From assembly GCA_017454905.1 (NCBI GenBank), contig JAFTCB010000052.1, positions 1-57,728 on the forward strand: DNA of 57,728 bases, given 5' to 3'. Shown piece after piece: positions 10,001 through 18,572 of the stretch. Positions within the stretch are counted from its first letter, which is position 1; the number at the start of each line of letters is the position of its first letter. The position numbers and the translations under genes were made by a program. The notes under the pieces are model-generated. The model did no database searches. It was not told where the DNA came from and saw only the letters and a program-made list of their open reading frames with translations. The stretch comes from Bacteroidales bacterium. Its GTDB lineage: Bacteria > Bacteroidota > Bacteroidia > Bacteroidales > UBA932.

Positions 10001-11149
10001 CTCTCCGTCCTCATAGACCGACATAATGCAGGCGCTGTTGGCACCGGGGATGCCCCGGCTGTCGAACCCCAGATAGCTGAAGCCGAACATCGACTTCGGA
10101 GCGACCAGGACCCCGCGCTGGTACAGACCCATCCACAGGTTTCCCTGCCTGTCCTCGAAGAGGGTGCTGACCTTCCAGTTGTCCGAAGGCTGGCGCAGGG
10201 CGGGCAGCAGCGTGGGACGGAGGGCTTCGGTCTGCAGGTCAAGTTCCAGCAGGCCGCCGTCCTCCTCTCCCATCAGGAACGTCCGGCCCTCCTCCTGGCC
10301 GGCGCGCGGGTTGAAAAGGACGGAACTGACGACGGTCGTGCCGGCGCGTGTGTCCCGGACCCGCCGGATCATCCGGCTGCCGGCTTCATAGCGCAGCAGG
10401 CCATGGCTGCCGCTTGCAAGGAGCAGGTCGTGCGATACCGGATCTTCCGCGATCCCGGTGAGCCGGATGCGTCCGGTCTCCGGCGCGAGATCCGCACTCC
10501 AGACGATGTCCTCCGCCGGCTCCAGCGTATCTACATCCAGGATGGCGAGCGGCGCGTTGCCTTCCGGGATGATCCAGAGGTGTCTGGCGGCATCCACGAA
10601 CACCTGCGACACATATTCGGAAGGAAGGGAGCGGTAGAGTTTTTCCCGCTTCTGGTCGAGCAGCGTGCGGGTCTGCGGATCGATGACATAGATCCCGTTG
10701 CCGCCGGTGCAGACGAACAGGAGGCTGCCCCGGACCCGGTCCGGCACCTCCAGGATGCAGCCGACATATTGATTGGATTCGGCATTGCGAGCGTCCTGCA
10801 GGTCAAAAGGGATGAAGCGGTTGTAGTCCGACTCGAAAACGGCCAGTCCCGCGGCCGTCCCGACCCATTTGGTCCCGTGGCTGTCCTCCAGGAAATCGTG
10901 GACCGAGTCGCTGGGCAGGGAATTCCCGTTTTCCCGGTCGTGGTGGAAGGTCTCGAAGCCGACACCGTCGAAGCGGGACAATCCGCCCTCGGAGCAGATC
11001 CACAGATATCCCTGCGCGTCCTGCGCGATGCGGTTGATCTGGGTGTTGACCAGACCGTTTTCCGGTGTATAGAGACGGGCGGCCTGCCCGGCTGCGGGCG
11101 GCAGGGCGCCCAGCAGGAAAAAGAGCAGCGAAAAGAGCCGTGTTTTCAT
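7019..11149 (-). CDS. Hybrid two-component system regulator (HTCS) of the xylan locus
   Basis: Single-chain sensor and transcription activator of 1376 residues. In order: a signal peptide (MKTRLFSLLFFLLGALPPAAG); two periplasmic beta-propellers of Reg_prop repeats (about 25-690, recurring G..LWIGT-type blades); a Y_Y_Y domain (about 705-780); one TM helix (about 795-815); a HisKA domain with phospho-acceptor H844 in THEIRTP; a HATPase with N956/N960 and GSGVGLNL; a receiver domain with D1163 in TDLVMPG; and a C-terminal AraC-type HTH (about 1275-1375). All key residues are present. It should bind an oligosaccharide in the periplasm and activate the divergent SusC/D operon. The start is set by the signal peptide and a TAATTTTG box 18 nt upstream. 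The gene lies between the GH115 and susC homologues, as expected for a PUL regulator. Confidence 0.95.
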   Translation of the reverse strand: MKTRLFSLLFFLLGALPPAAGQAARLYTPENGLVNTQINRIAQDAQGYLWICSEGGLSRFDGVGFETFHHDRENGNSLPSDSVHDFLEDSHGTKWVGTAAGLAVFESDYNRFIPFDLQDARNAESNQYVGCILEVPDRVRGSLLFVCTGGNGIYVIDPQTRTLLDQKREKLYRSLPSEYVSQVFVDAARHLWIIPEGNAPLAILDVDTLEPAEDIVWSADLAPETGRIRLTGIAEDPVSHDLLLASGSHGLLRYEAGSRMIRRVRDTRAGTTVVSSVLFNPRAGQEEGRTFLMGEEDGGLLELDLQTEALRPTLLPALRQPSDNWKVSTLFEDRQGNLWMGLYQRGVLVAPKSMFGFSYLGFDSRGIPGANSACIMSVYEDGERLWVGTDGAGVFCQEGRKPPRHYSKENSALTNNAVMAVRGDKHGTLWIGTYLDGLFYLDPAGTVHKFQDNGRLGTERIRALAYDEARDCLYVGTYGAGLALVDAGSRAFAGQVVNEDSRWISALHIDADGRLWVGTYNGPRCFDPEERQLRTFRIRPDETPVRIYAISSGADGSLWFGTEEGMLNVGGDGRLAAQYTEKDGLADNIIRDILCTASGEVWCSTANGLSRISAGTGAITSYHASDGLQGNEFRSGAAFKSPSGKLYFGGTSGVTVFSPLLVDSGTHKVPQVSLSRLTLLDREIAYDPTPGSVNLIDKHISEATRIDIPNKVDLFSVGFSVPEYTNPRRIVYAYRLQGFDSDWKKVPADLRTATYTNVPPGRYTLEVKAYFEGTPEDFSQHAVAVRVEAPWYRKGGAYVLYLVLLAALGMLLHNTWQQRRRREEQKQDAELKELRLGLFTNLTHEIRTPLTLVMGPLRTLREKEQDPAQKDTYNLMYRNCLRINRLVDQLMDIRKIDAGQMPMHFRKTDIVFFIKDIMQSFRNLAQTKDIRFSLTTAHEEEELWVDQGNFDKIVYNILSNAFKHTPEGGNIHLSVSAPVPNTGQLDPGIREFVEVDIFNSGSRIEEEYISRIFERFVQVHPYDANTGSGVGLNLTKMLVGLHHGRISAENREDGVVFRVLVPAGKAHLTPGELSATTRYKDLYVKGTELRPDSHEDETFAQEASGEDKTVRTRKSILLVEDDPETREYLRSLLRATYNVTACADGEAAWPLITTGIPDAVLTDLVMPGMSGSELCAKIRQNPATNHIPVVILTGQNGEQEEQEASDSGADKFLSKPISVELLLSSLAQVISARETVRGKFGAAMEYDYSGIKMGSADEKLMRRIVESIQTHLEDPDFDVSALCMDVGISRVHLNRKLKENGNVPPSVLIKSFRMKQAAFLLANNKVNVSEVAYRVGFASHSYFSSSFRDFYGMTPREFVARFKDHPDDENLRKLFE

Positions 11150-11167
11150 TTCTAAATTCGTTTGGTA

Positions 11168-11175
11168 CAAAATTA
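11168..11175 (-). promoter_or_regulatory. -7 box of the HTCS gene
   Basis: TAATTTTG on the minus strand, 18 nt before the ATG at 11149, matches TAnnTTTG. Confidence 0.55.
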
Positions 11176-11202
11176 CAAAATCCATCGAGCCAAAAAACAC
11201 CA

Positions 11203-11230
11203 TGTTACAAAAGTTACAAATTCTGTAACA
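11203..11230. promoter_or_regulatory. Candidate HTCS operator: TGTTACA inverted repeat
   Basis: A perfect inverted repeat, TGTTACA (11203-11209) and TGTAACA (11224-11230), encloses a further GTTACAAA element. Another ATTACAAA lies at 11172-11179. It sits about 30 bp upstream of the SusC -7 box, where an activator would bind. A related AAGTAACAATTACC occurs at the GH115 promoter (6942-6955) and TGTAACA at 6999-7005. Assignment to the HTCS is inference from position and recurrence. Confidence 0.45.
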
Positions 11231-11260
11231 CGGCTGGCTCTTTCCTCCTGCCGAATCCTC

Positions 11261-11268
11261 TATTTTTG
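11261..11268 (+). promoter_or_regulatory. -7 box of the susC-susD operon
   Basis: TATTTTTG matches TAnnTTTG. The ATG of the SusC gene is 54 nt downstream, giving a leader of about 45-50 nt. No good -33 box is present, fitting HTCS-dependent activation. Confidence 0.6.
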
Positions 11269-11322
11269 CATCGAAACGCCACAAAATCAACGAGAAAGTT
11301 CAACCCACAATTCATTTTCACT

Positions 11323-14300
11323 ATGCGATTAAACCTTAAAAAAGTGCTCGCAGCTGCGGCCCTCGGACTGGCGGTCCCGTTCTTTGCCCTCGCGCAGAAC
11401 ATCACCGTCAGCGGCACGGTCACGGACCAGAGCGGAGAGACTGTCATCGGTGCAGCCGTGATGGTCTTGAACACCACGGTCGGCGCCGTTACCGGTGTCG
11501 ACGGGACCTATTCCCTCCAGGTCAGCCCCTCTGCCACCCTCGAAGTCCAGTGCATGGGATATACGACCCAGCGCGTGCCCGTGCAGGGACGCTCGCACAT
11601 TGACATCGTCCTCAGCGATGACGCCCAGGCGCTGGACGCCATCGTGGTCATCGGTTACGGTTCCGCCCGCAAGACAGATGTGACCGGCTCCATCGCCTCG
11701 ATGGGCGGCGAGAGCCTGCGCGAGGTCGCTGCCGGCGACTTCACCCGCTCGCTCAACGGCCGCGTGGCCGGTGTGCAGATGTCCCAGACCTCATCCCGTC
11801 CGGGCGCCAGCATGGAAATCCGCATCCGCGGCGACCGTTCCCTGTCCGCCTCCAACGATCCGCTCATCGTGCTGGACGGCGTGCCCTTCATGGGTTCGCT
11901 CTCCGACATCGCCACGGGCGATATCAAGAGCATGGACATCCTCAAGGATGCCTCCTCGACGGCCATCTACGGCTCCCGCGGCGCCAACGGCGTCATCCTG
12001 ATCACCACCTACAAAGGCGTGTCCGGACAGGCCCCGAAGGTGAGTTTCAACAACTACATCGGCTTCAAGAAAGCCATCAAATACCCGATGATGCATGGCG
12101 CCGATTATGTCAAGATGCGCAACCTCGCCGGCAAATTCACCACGAAAACCGGCTATGAGGACGAAAGCCTCGATACCGACTGGCAGGACCTCTTCTACCG
12201 CACGGGCGTGGTGCGCAACCACGAACTCAGCGTCGTGGGCGGCACGATGAAGGGCAGCTACCGCTTCGGCGTAGCATACTATAAAGATGAAGCCGTCGTC
12301 CCGACACAGGACTATGACCGCATCTCCCTGAGCGGCAGCCTGGACCAGAACATCACCGACTGGCTCAAAATCGGCTTCTCCACCAACACCAACTACAACA
12401 CCTCCCACGGCAACCAGCTCGGCCTCTACGGCATCCTGCAGCTGACTCCGATCCTGAATCCCAAAGCCGCCGACGGCAGCTACCTGGTCCGTTCCAGCAT
12501 GCCGCTCGACGACGTCTGGATCCCGACCCGCCGCAACATTGAAGAGCACGCCGACCGCTGGGTCAACGAGAATTCCGGATTCGGCTCCTACAATACCGCC
12601 TATGTCGAGTTGAAAGCTCCCTGGATCGAAGGCCTTTCCTTCAAGGAGACCGTCGGCGCCAACTTCCGCACCAACAAGAGCGGCAGCTTCACCGGCCGGG
12701 GCGTGAACAGTTTCAATGTTGCCAACCCCAACAGCGCCTCCATCAGCCAGAACGACACCAAGAACTGGACGGTCGAGAGCCTGCTGACCTACGACCGCAC
12801 CTTTGCGGACAAGCACCACCTCAACGCCGTCGCGATGTTCTCCGCCGAGCAGACCACCTACACCCAGCACGGCCTGTCCGCCCGCAACATCCCCAACGAG
12901 CAGTTCCTCTACTACAACCTGGGCCAGTCCCTGGCCGAGGACATCACCGTGAGCCCCAACGCCGCCAACTACTGGCAGGCCGGCCTGATCTCCTATATGG
13001 GCCGCATCATGTACTCCTATGCCGACAAGTACATGATCTCCGCGGCCGTGCGCTCCGATGCGTCTTCGCGCTTGGCAAAAGGCCATCAGTGGCACACCTA
13101 TCCGGCCGTCTCCCTGGGCTGGAACATCCACAACGAACCCTTCATGGAGAACGCCCGCGGCTGGCTCGACGAACTCAAGCTGCGCGCCGGCTACGGCGAG
13201 ACCTCCAACCAGGCCATCAACCCCTACCAGACCCTGGGATCCCTGGGCACCCGGCCCTACAACTTCGGCGACACCTACGCCACGGGCTACTACGTGTCCA
13301 CGCTGCCCAACTCCGACCTCGGCTGGGAATACTCCAACACCTGGAACTTCGGTCTTGACTTCGGCCTCTTCTCCGGCCGCCTGAGCGGTACCCTCGAATA
13401 CTACATGCAGAGCACTCACGACATCCTGCTGGGACTCAACCTTCCTTCCACCGCCGGCGTGGGCAGCTACACCGCCAACATCGGCAGCACGCAGAACCGC
13501 GGTATCGAATTCTCCCTCAACGGCACGATCATCGACAGCGGCGACTGGCGCTGGGATGCCGGCATCAACATCTACGCCAACCGCAACAAACTGGTCTCCC
13601 TCGCCTCCGGCCAGACCGAGGACCGCGGCAACCGCTGGTTCGTCGGGATGCCGATCAACTGCCTCTATGACTACGAATACGACGGCCTCTGGCAGAAGGG
13701 CGAGGAAACGCTGATGAACATCCTCGAGCCGGGCGCCCAGCCGGGCGACATCAAGGTCAAATACCACGGCGAATACGACGAAGCCGGCATGCCCAAACGT
13801 GCCATCGACACCAACGACCAGGTGCCCATCAATGCCGATCCGAAGTTCCTCGGCGGCTTCAACACCCGCCTGCAGTACCGCAATTGGGACCTCACCGTCC
13901 TCGGAAACTTCCAGGCCGGCGGCATCCTGATCTCCACCCTGCACGGCAACAGCGGCTACCTCAACATGCTCTCCGGCCGCCGCGGCCAGATCGTCGTGGA
14001 CTACTGGACCGAGAGCAACACCGGAGCCCACTACCCGCGTCCGGGCGGACTCCAGAGCAACGACAACCCGAAATACGGCTCCACCCTGGCCTACTTCGAC
14101 GGCTCCTTCCTGAAGATCGGCACGATCACCCTCGGCTACAACTTCGAGAAACTGCCCGCCCTCAAGCGCGCCGGCATCGACAGACTCCGCATCTACGCCA
14201 CGGCCCAGAATCCGTTCGTGCTCTTCTCCCAGTTCCACCGCGAGAGCGGCCTCGATCCCGAGCCCAACGCCCGGGGTAACGACGGCAGCTTCCAGGCTAC

Positions 14301-14388
14301 CGCAGGGTATCTCTACCGCCAGAAGGTGGTCGGTACCAACACGCCGAACACCCGCAACTACCTCTTCGGAATCAATATCACCTTCTAA
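11323..14388 (+). CDS. SusC/RagA-family TonB-dependent oligosaccharide transporter
   Basis: Outer-membrane importer of 1021 residues that works with the SusD-like lipoprotein encoded 12 bp downstream. It has a type I signal peptide ending near residue 24 (FFALAQ). A carboxypeptidase-regulatory-like domain follows (about 25-105, VSGTVTDQSGETVIGAAVMV), then the SusC signature (VVIGYGSARKTDVTGS), a plug domain (about 110-215, with SLNGRVAGVQM and IRGDRSLSASNDPLIVLDG) and a long beta-barrel. The C-terminus ends in an aromatic strand (NYLFGINITF). Length fits the family. The ATG was chosen for its signal peptide and position after the TATTTTTG box; longer in-frame extensions run through the promoter. 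In this locus the probable cargo is glucuronoxylo-oligosaccharide (inference). Confidence 0.95.
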   Translation: MRLNLKKVLAAAALGLAVPFFALAQNITVSGTVTDQSGETVIGAAVMVLNTTVGAVTGVDGTYSLQVSPSATLEVQCMGYTTQRVPVQGRSHIDIVLSDDAQALDAIVVIGYGSARKTDVTGSIASMGGESLREVAAGDFTRSLNGRVAGVQMSQTSSRPGASMEIRIRGDRSLSASNDPLIVLDGVPFMGSLSDIATGDIKSMDILKDASSTAIYGSRGANGVILITTYKGVSGQAPKVSFNNYIGFKKAIKYPMMHGADYVKMRNLAGKFTTKTGYEDESLDTDWQDLFYRTGVVRNHELSVVGGTMKGSYRFGVAYYKDEAVVPTQDYDRISLSGSLDQNITDWLKIGFSTNTNYNTSHGNQLGLYGILQLTPILNPKAADGSYLVRSSMPLDDVWIPTRRNIEEHADRWVNENSGFGSYNTAYVELKAPWIEGLSFKETVGANFRTNKSGSFTGRGVNSFNVANPNSASISQNDTKNWTVESLLTYDRTFADKHHLNAVAMFSAEQTTYTQHGLSARNIPNEQFLYYNLGQSLAEDITVSPNAANYWQAGLISYMGRIMYSYADKYMISAAVRSDASSRLAKGHQWHTYPAVSLGWNIHNEPFMENARGWLDELKLRAGYGETSNQAINPYQTLGSLGTRPYNFGDTYATGYYVSTLPNSDLGWEYSNTWNFGLDFGLFSGRLSGTLEYYMQSTHDILLGLNLPSTAGVGSYTANIGSTQNRGIEFSLNGTIIDSGDWRWDAGINIYANRNKLVSLASGQTEDRGNRWFVGMPINCLYDYEYDGLWQKGEETLMNILEPGAQPGDIKVKYHGEYDEAGMPKRAIDTNDQVPINADPKFLGGFNTRLQYRNWDLTVLGNFQAGGILISTLHGNSGYLNMLSGRRGQIVVDYWTESNTGAHYPRPGGLQSNDNPKYGSTLAYFDGSFLKIGTITLGYNFEKLPALKRAGIDRLRIYATAQNPFVLFSQFHRESGLDPEPNARGNDGSFQATAGYLYRQKVVGTNTPNTRNYLFGINITF

Positions 14389-14400
14389 TCAGACACGGAT

Positions 14401-16335
14401 ATGAAAAAGCTGACATATATCATCGCCGCGCTCGCTGCCGCCGCTACCCTCGCGGCCTCCTGCACCAAGGTGCTCGACGAGCAGCCCCGCACCTTCTTCG
14501 AGCCGGGCTTCTTCCAGACGGAAGCCGGCGTGGAAGGCGGCCTGACCGCCCTGTATGCCTCGCTCCGTTACTTCTACGGCCAGGCCTACTACTACAACAT
14601 CAACACCACCGGCACCGACGAGGCCACCTACGGCCAGTCCGCCGACGGCAACTTCAAGGATGCCGACCTGTCCGGCGTCGGATCGCTCAACGCATCCTCC
14701 TCGCGCAGCGACGTACTCTGGAACGGCGTATATTCCTACATCAACACCGCCAGCGGCATCATCGAGAACGCAGAATCCGTCGGCCTGTCCGACGCGCTGA
14801 TCGCCGAAGCGAAATTCTTCCGCGCCTGGTACTACTTCCAGCTGGTGCAGACCTTCGGCGGCGTGCCCCTCGACCTGGGTTCCGGCGAACTGGCCTTCAA
14901 CAGCTCCCCGGTCCGCGTCTCGGTGCGCAACACCGTCCCCGAGGTCTACAAGGCCGTGTTCGAGGACCTGACAGCCGCCGTGAACGGCCTGCCGGACAAT
15001 CCGCGCGTAGTCGGCGGCGTGACCAAGACCGTGGCCCGGCTCGTGCTGGCCAAGGCCTACCTGACCTTCGGCTGGTGGCTGGAGAACCCCAAGGGCATCC
15101 CGACCTACCCGGCCTCGGACCGCAAGGACCTCAACGGCCACGATGCGAACTGGTACTTCACGCAGGCCCTCTCCGTCTGTGAGGCGGCGATTGCCAGCCC
15201 CGGTCCCTACGGCCTCTGCAACACGTTCCGGGAGGTCAACCTCGCCCAGAACGACCGCAACAAGGAAATCCTTCTCTGGGCAGACCACACCGAGAAGAGC
15301 GAACAGTACAACGGCGGCAGCCTCAGTTACGGCGGAGGCGGCGCCCCGGACAACTTCTCCGGCTGGATGATGAACTGGAACCACGGTACGGTCAACATCG
15401 GCGGCGTCGGCGCCATCCAGCGCGAAGCCTGCCAGGAGATCGGCCGGCCCTGGACCCGCATGGCTCCGACCCACGAGGCCATCCAGGTCTTCACCAGCCA
15501 GGACATCACCAAGGACTCCCGCTACGAAGGCACCTTCACCACGGCCTATTACGGCAACTGGGAGAAGGCCGGCATCAAGGCCGAGAGCGTGACCGGCGCC
15601 AACGGGATGACCATCCCCAAGGGCGGCCGCGTGCTGAGCTTCGTGCCCGAAGTGCTGCCGGACATCAAATATCCTGACAAGCAGTCCAATACGGACGGAG
15701 CCAATGTCGGTGCCGGCACCGTGCCGGGCCGTGCCGACTACGTCTTCGACCTCACCGGCATCAGCCGCATCGCCTATCCGGGCCTGTGGAAACTCGGCTG
15801 CTACCGCACCGACTATGACTTTGCAACCCAGCTCGGCTCGCCGAATGCCGGCAGCACCCGCCCGTATGACATCCTGAAATTCTCCGACTTCTACCTCACC
15901 GCAGCCGAAGCCGCCTTCAAACTGGGCGACAACGCCAAAGCTCGCAGCAACCTGCTCGTCCTGCGCCGCCGCGCCGGTGTGTGGACCTGGAAAAACAGCG
16001 AGCGAGCCGCCTACGAGGCTGACTTCAGCGACGAACTCGCAAACTCCACCCCGACCACGATCACCCTGGACTACATCCTGGACGAGCGCATGCGCGAATT
16101 CTACGGAGAAGGCTTCCGCTGGTTCGACCTCGTCCGCACGCAGACCTGGAAAGAGCGCGCCGGCAGCTACACCATCAGCGGCTCCTCCTGGGGCTCCCAC
16201 AAGCCGGAGACATTCACCCGCACGATCGAGGACTACATGTATCTCCGTCCGATCCCGCAGGGCCAGCTCAACGGCATGGACATGACCGATGCCGAGAAAG
16301 CAGCCTACCAGAATCCCGGATATCCTGTCGAATAA
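14401..16335 (+). CDS. SusD/RagB-family surface glycan-binding lipoprotein
   Basis: Lid and substrate-binding partner of the SusC transporter, on the outer face of the outer membrane. The 644-residue product starts with a lipoprotein signal peptide and lipobox (LAASC, modified Cys at residue 21). The SusD helical core shows the familiar segments AEAKFFRAWYYFQLVQTFGGVPL and, near the C-terminus, TLDYILDERMREFYGEGFRWFDLVR followed by PIPQGQLNGM. All are characteristic of RagB/SusD. It is 12 bp after the SusC gene, in one operon closed by a strong hairpin terminator at 16391. No SusE/SusF-like surface glycan-binding gene follows, which is unusual for a xylan PUL. Confidence 0.95.
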   Translation: MKKLTYIIAALAAAATLAASCTKVLDEQPRTFFEPGFFQTEAGVEGGLTALYASLRYFYGQAYYYNINTTGTDEATYGQSADGNFKDADLSGVGSLNASSSRSDVLWNGVYSYINTASGIIENAESVGLSDALIAEAKFFRAWYYFQLVQTFGGVPLDLGSGELAFNSSPVRVSVRNTVPEVYKAVFEDLTAAVNGLPDNPRVVGGVTKTVARLVLAKAYLTFGWWLENPKGIPTYPASDRKDLNGHDANWYFTQALSVCEAAIASPGPYGLCNTFREVNLAQNDRNKEILLWADHTEKSEQYNGGSLSYGGGGAPDNFSGWMMNWNHGTVNIGGVGAIQREACQEIGRPWTRMAPTHEAIQVFTSQDITKDSRYEGTFTTAYYGNWEKAGIKAESVTGANGMTIPKGGRVLSFVPEVLPDIKYPDKQSNTDGANVGAGTVPGRADYVFDLTGISRIAYPGLWKLGCYRTDYDFATQLGSPNAGSTRPYDILKFSDFYLTAAEAAFKLGDNAKARSNLLVLRRRAGVWTWKNSERAAYEADFSDELANSTPTTITLDYILDERMREFYGEGFRWFDLVRTQTWKERAGSYTISGSSWGSHKPETFTRTIEDYMYLRPIPQGQLNGMDMTDAEKAAYQNPGYPVE

Positions 16336-16390
16336 ATATTAAGCATTTTGGTTATTGGTTAAACAGTAAACAATTGATTTGGTTGGAAAG

Positions 16391-16426
16391 GGACGGGCGA
16401 CCTGTGAAGGGCGCCCGTCCTGTTTT
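16391..16426 (+). terminator. Rho-independent terminator of the susC-susD operon
   Basis: A perfect 9-bp GC-rich stem, GGACGGGCG (16391-16399) with CGCCCGTCC (16412-16420), is followed by TGTTTTG. It lies between the SusD gene and the independent promoter of GH67. Confidence 0.75.
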
Positions 16427-16484
16427 GAACAGATATTGAAAGGATTTGGTACATCTTTTTCGCGCCCCGCCGCCGGAAAAAATG

Positions 16485-16492
16485 TATCTTTG
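16485..16492 (+). promoter_or_regulatory. -7 box of the GH67-esterase operon
   Basis: TATCTTTG, an exact TAnnTTTG match, lies 21 nt before the ATG at 16514. This shows that GH67 has its own promoter after the SusD terminator. Confidence 0.65.
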
Positions 16493-16513
16493 TACAAACC
16501 ACAGATTACAACT

Positions 16514-18532
16514 ATGCGGAAATCCCTCTTCCTCATCCTCTTCGCCGGAGCGGTCCTGCTCTCCGGCTGCAGCCGCCCCGTTCCCGTCCCGCAGGACGGC
16601 AGCGAACTCTGGCTCGCGGCGGCGCGCCCTTACGCCGAAGTCCTCGCCTCCGTGCGGACGCAGATCGATCCCGCCCTCCCGGCGGAAGGCTATCATATTT
16701 TCGACCGGGACGGCCAGCGCTGCATCGCCGCCGGCTCCGAAGCGGGCCTGCGCTACGGCGTCTATGCCCTCCAGCGCGCCGAAGTGCTCGGCCAGGCCGG
16801 CCCCGGCCTGGATGTGCAGGAGGCCCCGGCCTACGACCTGCGCCTGCTGAACCACTGGGACAACCTTGACGACACCGTGGAGCGCGGCTACGCCGGCGAA
16901 TCCATGTGGGAATGGACCAGCCCAGACATCCCCGAAGCCCGCATCCGCCGCTACGGCGAACTCTGCGCCTCCGTGGGCCTCAACGGCGCAGTGCTCAACA
17001 ACGTCAACTCCACCCCGCTGATCCTGGACGCGGAGCACATCGCCCGCGTGGCGAAGATCGCCGCGATCCTGCGTGAATACGGCATCAAGACCTATCTCTC
17101 CATCAAATGGACCTCCCCCATCGCCCTGAGCGGGCTGAAGAGCGGCGATCCGCTGGACCCGAAGGTCCGCAAATGGTGGAAGGACAAGGCGGCCGAGATC
17201 TACGCCGCCATCCCCGACTTCGGCGGCTTCCTGGTCAAGGCCAACTCCGAAGGCCAGGCCGGTCCGCAGGACTATGGCCGCACCCACGCGGACGGCGCCA
17301 ACATGCTCGGTGAAGCCCTCGCTCCCTACGGTGGCATCGTGATGTGGCGCGCCTTCGTCTACAGCCCCACCAGCCCCGACCGGGCCAACCAGGCCGTGGA
17401 GGAGTTCGTTCCGCTCGACGGCAAATTCGCGGACAACGTGATCGTGCAGATCAAGAACGGCCCCGTCGATTTCCAGCCGCGCGAGCCCTTCAGCCCCCTC
17501 TTCGGCCGGATGCGCAACACGCAGATGATGATGGAGTTCCAGGTCACGCAGGAGTACCTCGGCTTCTCCAACCACCTGGCCTACCTGGGCACGATGTGGG
17601 AGGAATGCCTGAAATCCGACACCTACCGCGACGGCCCCGGCACGCCCGTCTCCAAGACCATCATGGCCGTGGCCGGCGTGGCCAACACGGGACAGGACCC
17701 CAATTTCTGCGGCTACGTCTTCGCGCAGGCCAACTGGTACGCCTTCGGCCGCCTGGCCTGGGACCCGACCCTCGGCGCGGAGCAGATCGCCGGCGAATGG
17801 ATCCGCCAGACCTTCCTGCGCCCGGACGGGATGTCTGCTTCGGCCTTCGAGACCAGATTCATCAAGCCCGTGCTCGGGATCCTGATGGACTCCCGCGAAG
17901 CGGTCGTCAATTATGAGATGCCGCTGGGCCTGCACCACCTCTTCGGAGGCACGCACTACGGCCCGATGCCCTGGGACCGCACGCCGCCCCGTCCGGACTG
18001 GCAGCCCCCGTACTACCACCAGGCCGACGCCGAAGGGATTGGCTTCGACCGCACGCAGACCGGCTCGGACAACGCCCACCAGTACAACGAGCCGCTGGCC
18101 TCGACGTTCAACGACCTCGCCTCTTGCCCGGAGAATCTCATCCTGTGGTTCCACCATCTCCCCTGGGACTACAGGCTGAAGTCCGGCCGCACGATGTGGG
18201 AGGAAATCTGCCTGCACTACGACCGCGGCGTCCGGCAGGTGGAGGACTTCCAGCGGACCTGGGCAGGTCTGCAGCCCTATGTGGCGCCGGCGCTGTTCGA
18301 CGAAGTCACCACGAAGCTGGACATCCAGAAGCACGACGCGGAATGGTGGCGCGACGCCTGCGTGGGCTATTTCCAGACCCTCTCGCAGCGCCCGCTTCCG
18401 GCCGACGTCCGCCCGCTGGACACCCCGATCGACTCGCTGATCCACCGCCAGATCCGCTCCGACCGTCTGGGCATGCCGGTCCACGACGACCAGCACCGCC
18501 CCGTCATCATCCAACCCCGTTTCCGCCGTTAA
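16514..18532 (+). CDS. Glycoside hydrolase family 67 alpha-glucuronidase lipoprotein
   Basis: Hydrolyses alpha-1,2-linked (4-O-methyl)glucuronic acid from the terminal xylose of xylo-oligosaccharides. The 672-residue product has the GH67 signature LLNHWDNLDDTVERGYAG and catalytic residues E246 (NSEGQ, general acid), D319 (PVDFQP) and E347 (TQEYLG). Their spacings of 73 and 28 residues equal those of E292, D365 and E393 in the Cellvibrio japonicus enzyme GlcA67A (recalled numbering). A lipobox (LLSGC) makes it a lipoprotein, whereas many GH67 enzymes are cytoplasmic. It therefore probably acts in the periplasm before uptake by the GPH symporter. It is the first gene of an operon with the SGNH esterase. 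The start follows a perfect TATCTTTG promoter box. Confidence 0.94.
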   Translation: MRKSLFLILFAGAVLLSGCSRPVPVPQDGSELWLAAARPYAEVLASVRTQIDPALPAEGYHIFDRDGQRCIAAGSEAGLRYGVYALQRAEVLGQAGPGLDVQEAPAYDLRLLNHWDNLDDTVERGYAGESMWEWTSPDIPEARIRRYGELCASVGLNGAVLNNVNSTPLILDAEHIARVAKIAAILREYGIKTYLSIKWTSPIALSGLKSGDPLDPKVRKWWKDKAAEIYAAIPDFGGFLVKANSEGQAGPQDYGRTHADGANMLGEALAPYGGIVMWRAFVYSPTSPDRANQAVEEFVPLDGKFADNVIVQIKNGPVDFQPREPFSPLFGRMRNTQMMMEFQVTQEYLGFSNHLAYLGTMWEECLKSDTYRDGPGTPVSKTIMAVAGVANTGQDPNFCGYVFAQANWYAFGRLAWDPTLGAEQIAGEWIRQTFLRPDGMSASAFETRFIKPVLGILMDSREAVVNYEMPLGLHHLFGGTHYGPMPWDRTPPRPDWQPPYYHQADAEGIGFDRTQTGSDNAHQYNEPLASTFNDLASCPENLILWFHHLPWDYRLKSGRTMWEEICLHYDRGVRQVEDFQRTWAGLQPYVAPALFDEVTTKLDIQKHDAEWWRDACVGYFQTLSQRPLPADVRPLDTPIDSLIHRQIRSDRLGMPVHDDQHRPVIIQPRFRR

Positions 18533-18535
18533 CCC

Positions 18536-18563
18536 CGTCATTCGCCGGCTTGACCGGCGAATC
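18536..18563. repeat. REP-like palindromic element, copy 1
   Basis: CGTCATTC...GAATC element with a perfect 9-bp stem, ATTCGCCGG (18540-18548) and CCGGCGAAT (18554-18562), around the loop CTTGA. It fills most of the 40-bp gap between GH67 and the esterase gene. A second copy with the same loop and flanks but a compensated stem is inside the flavoprotein gene at 30265. Confidence 0.65.
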
Positions 18564-18572
18564 TCCCCGCCC

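Noticed and set aside
7592-11155. 1187-residue plus-strand frame opposite the HTCS gene
   Set aside because: It is the antisense of the HTCS, with no signal peptide or domain, and arises from high GC codon bias; the HTCS has every expected motif.
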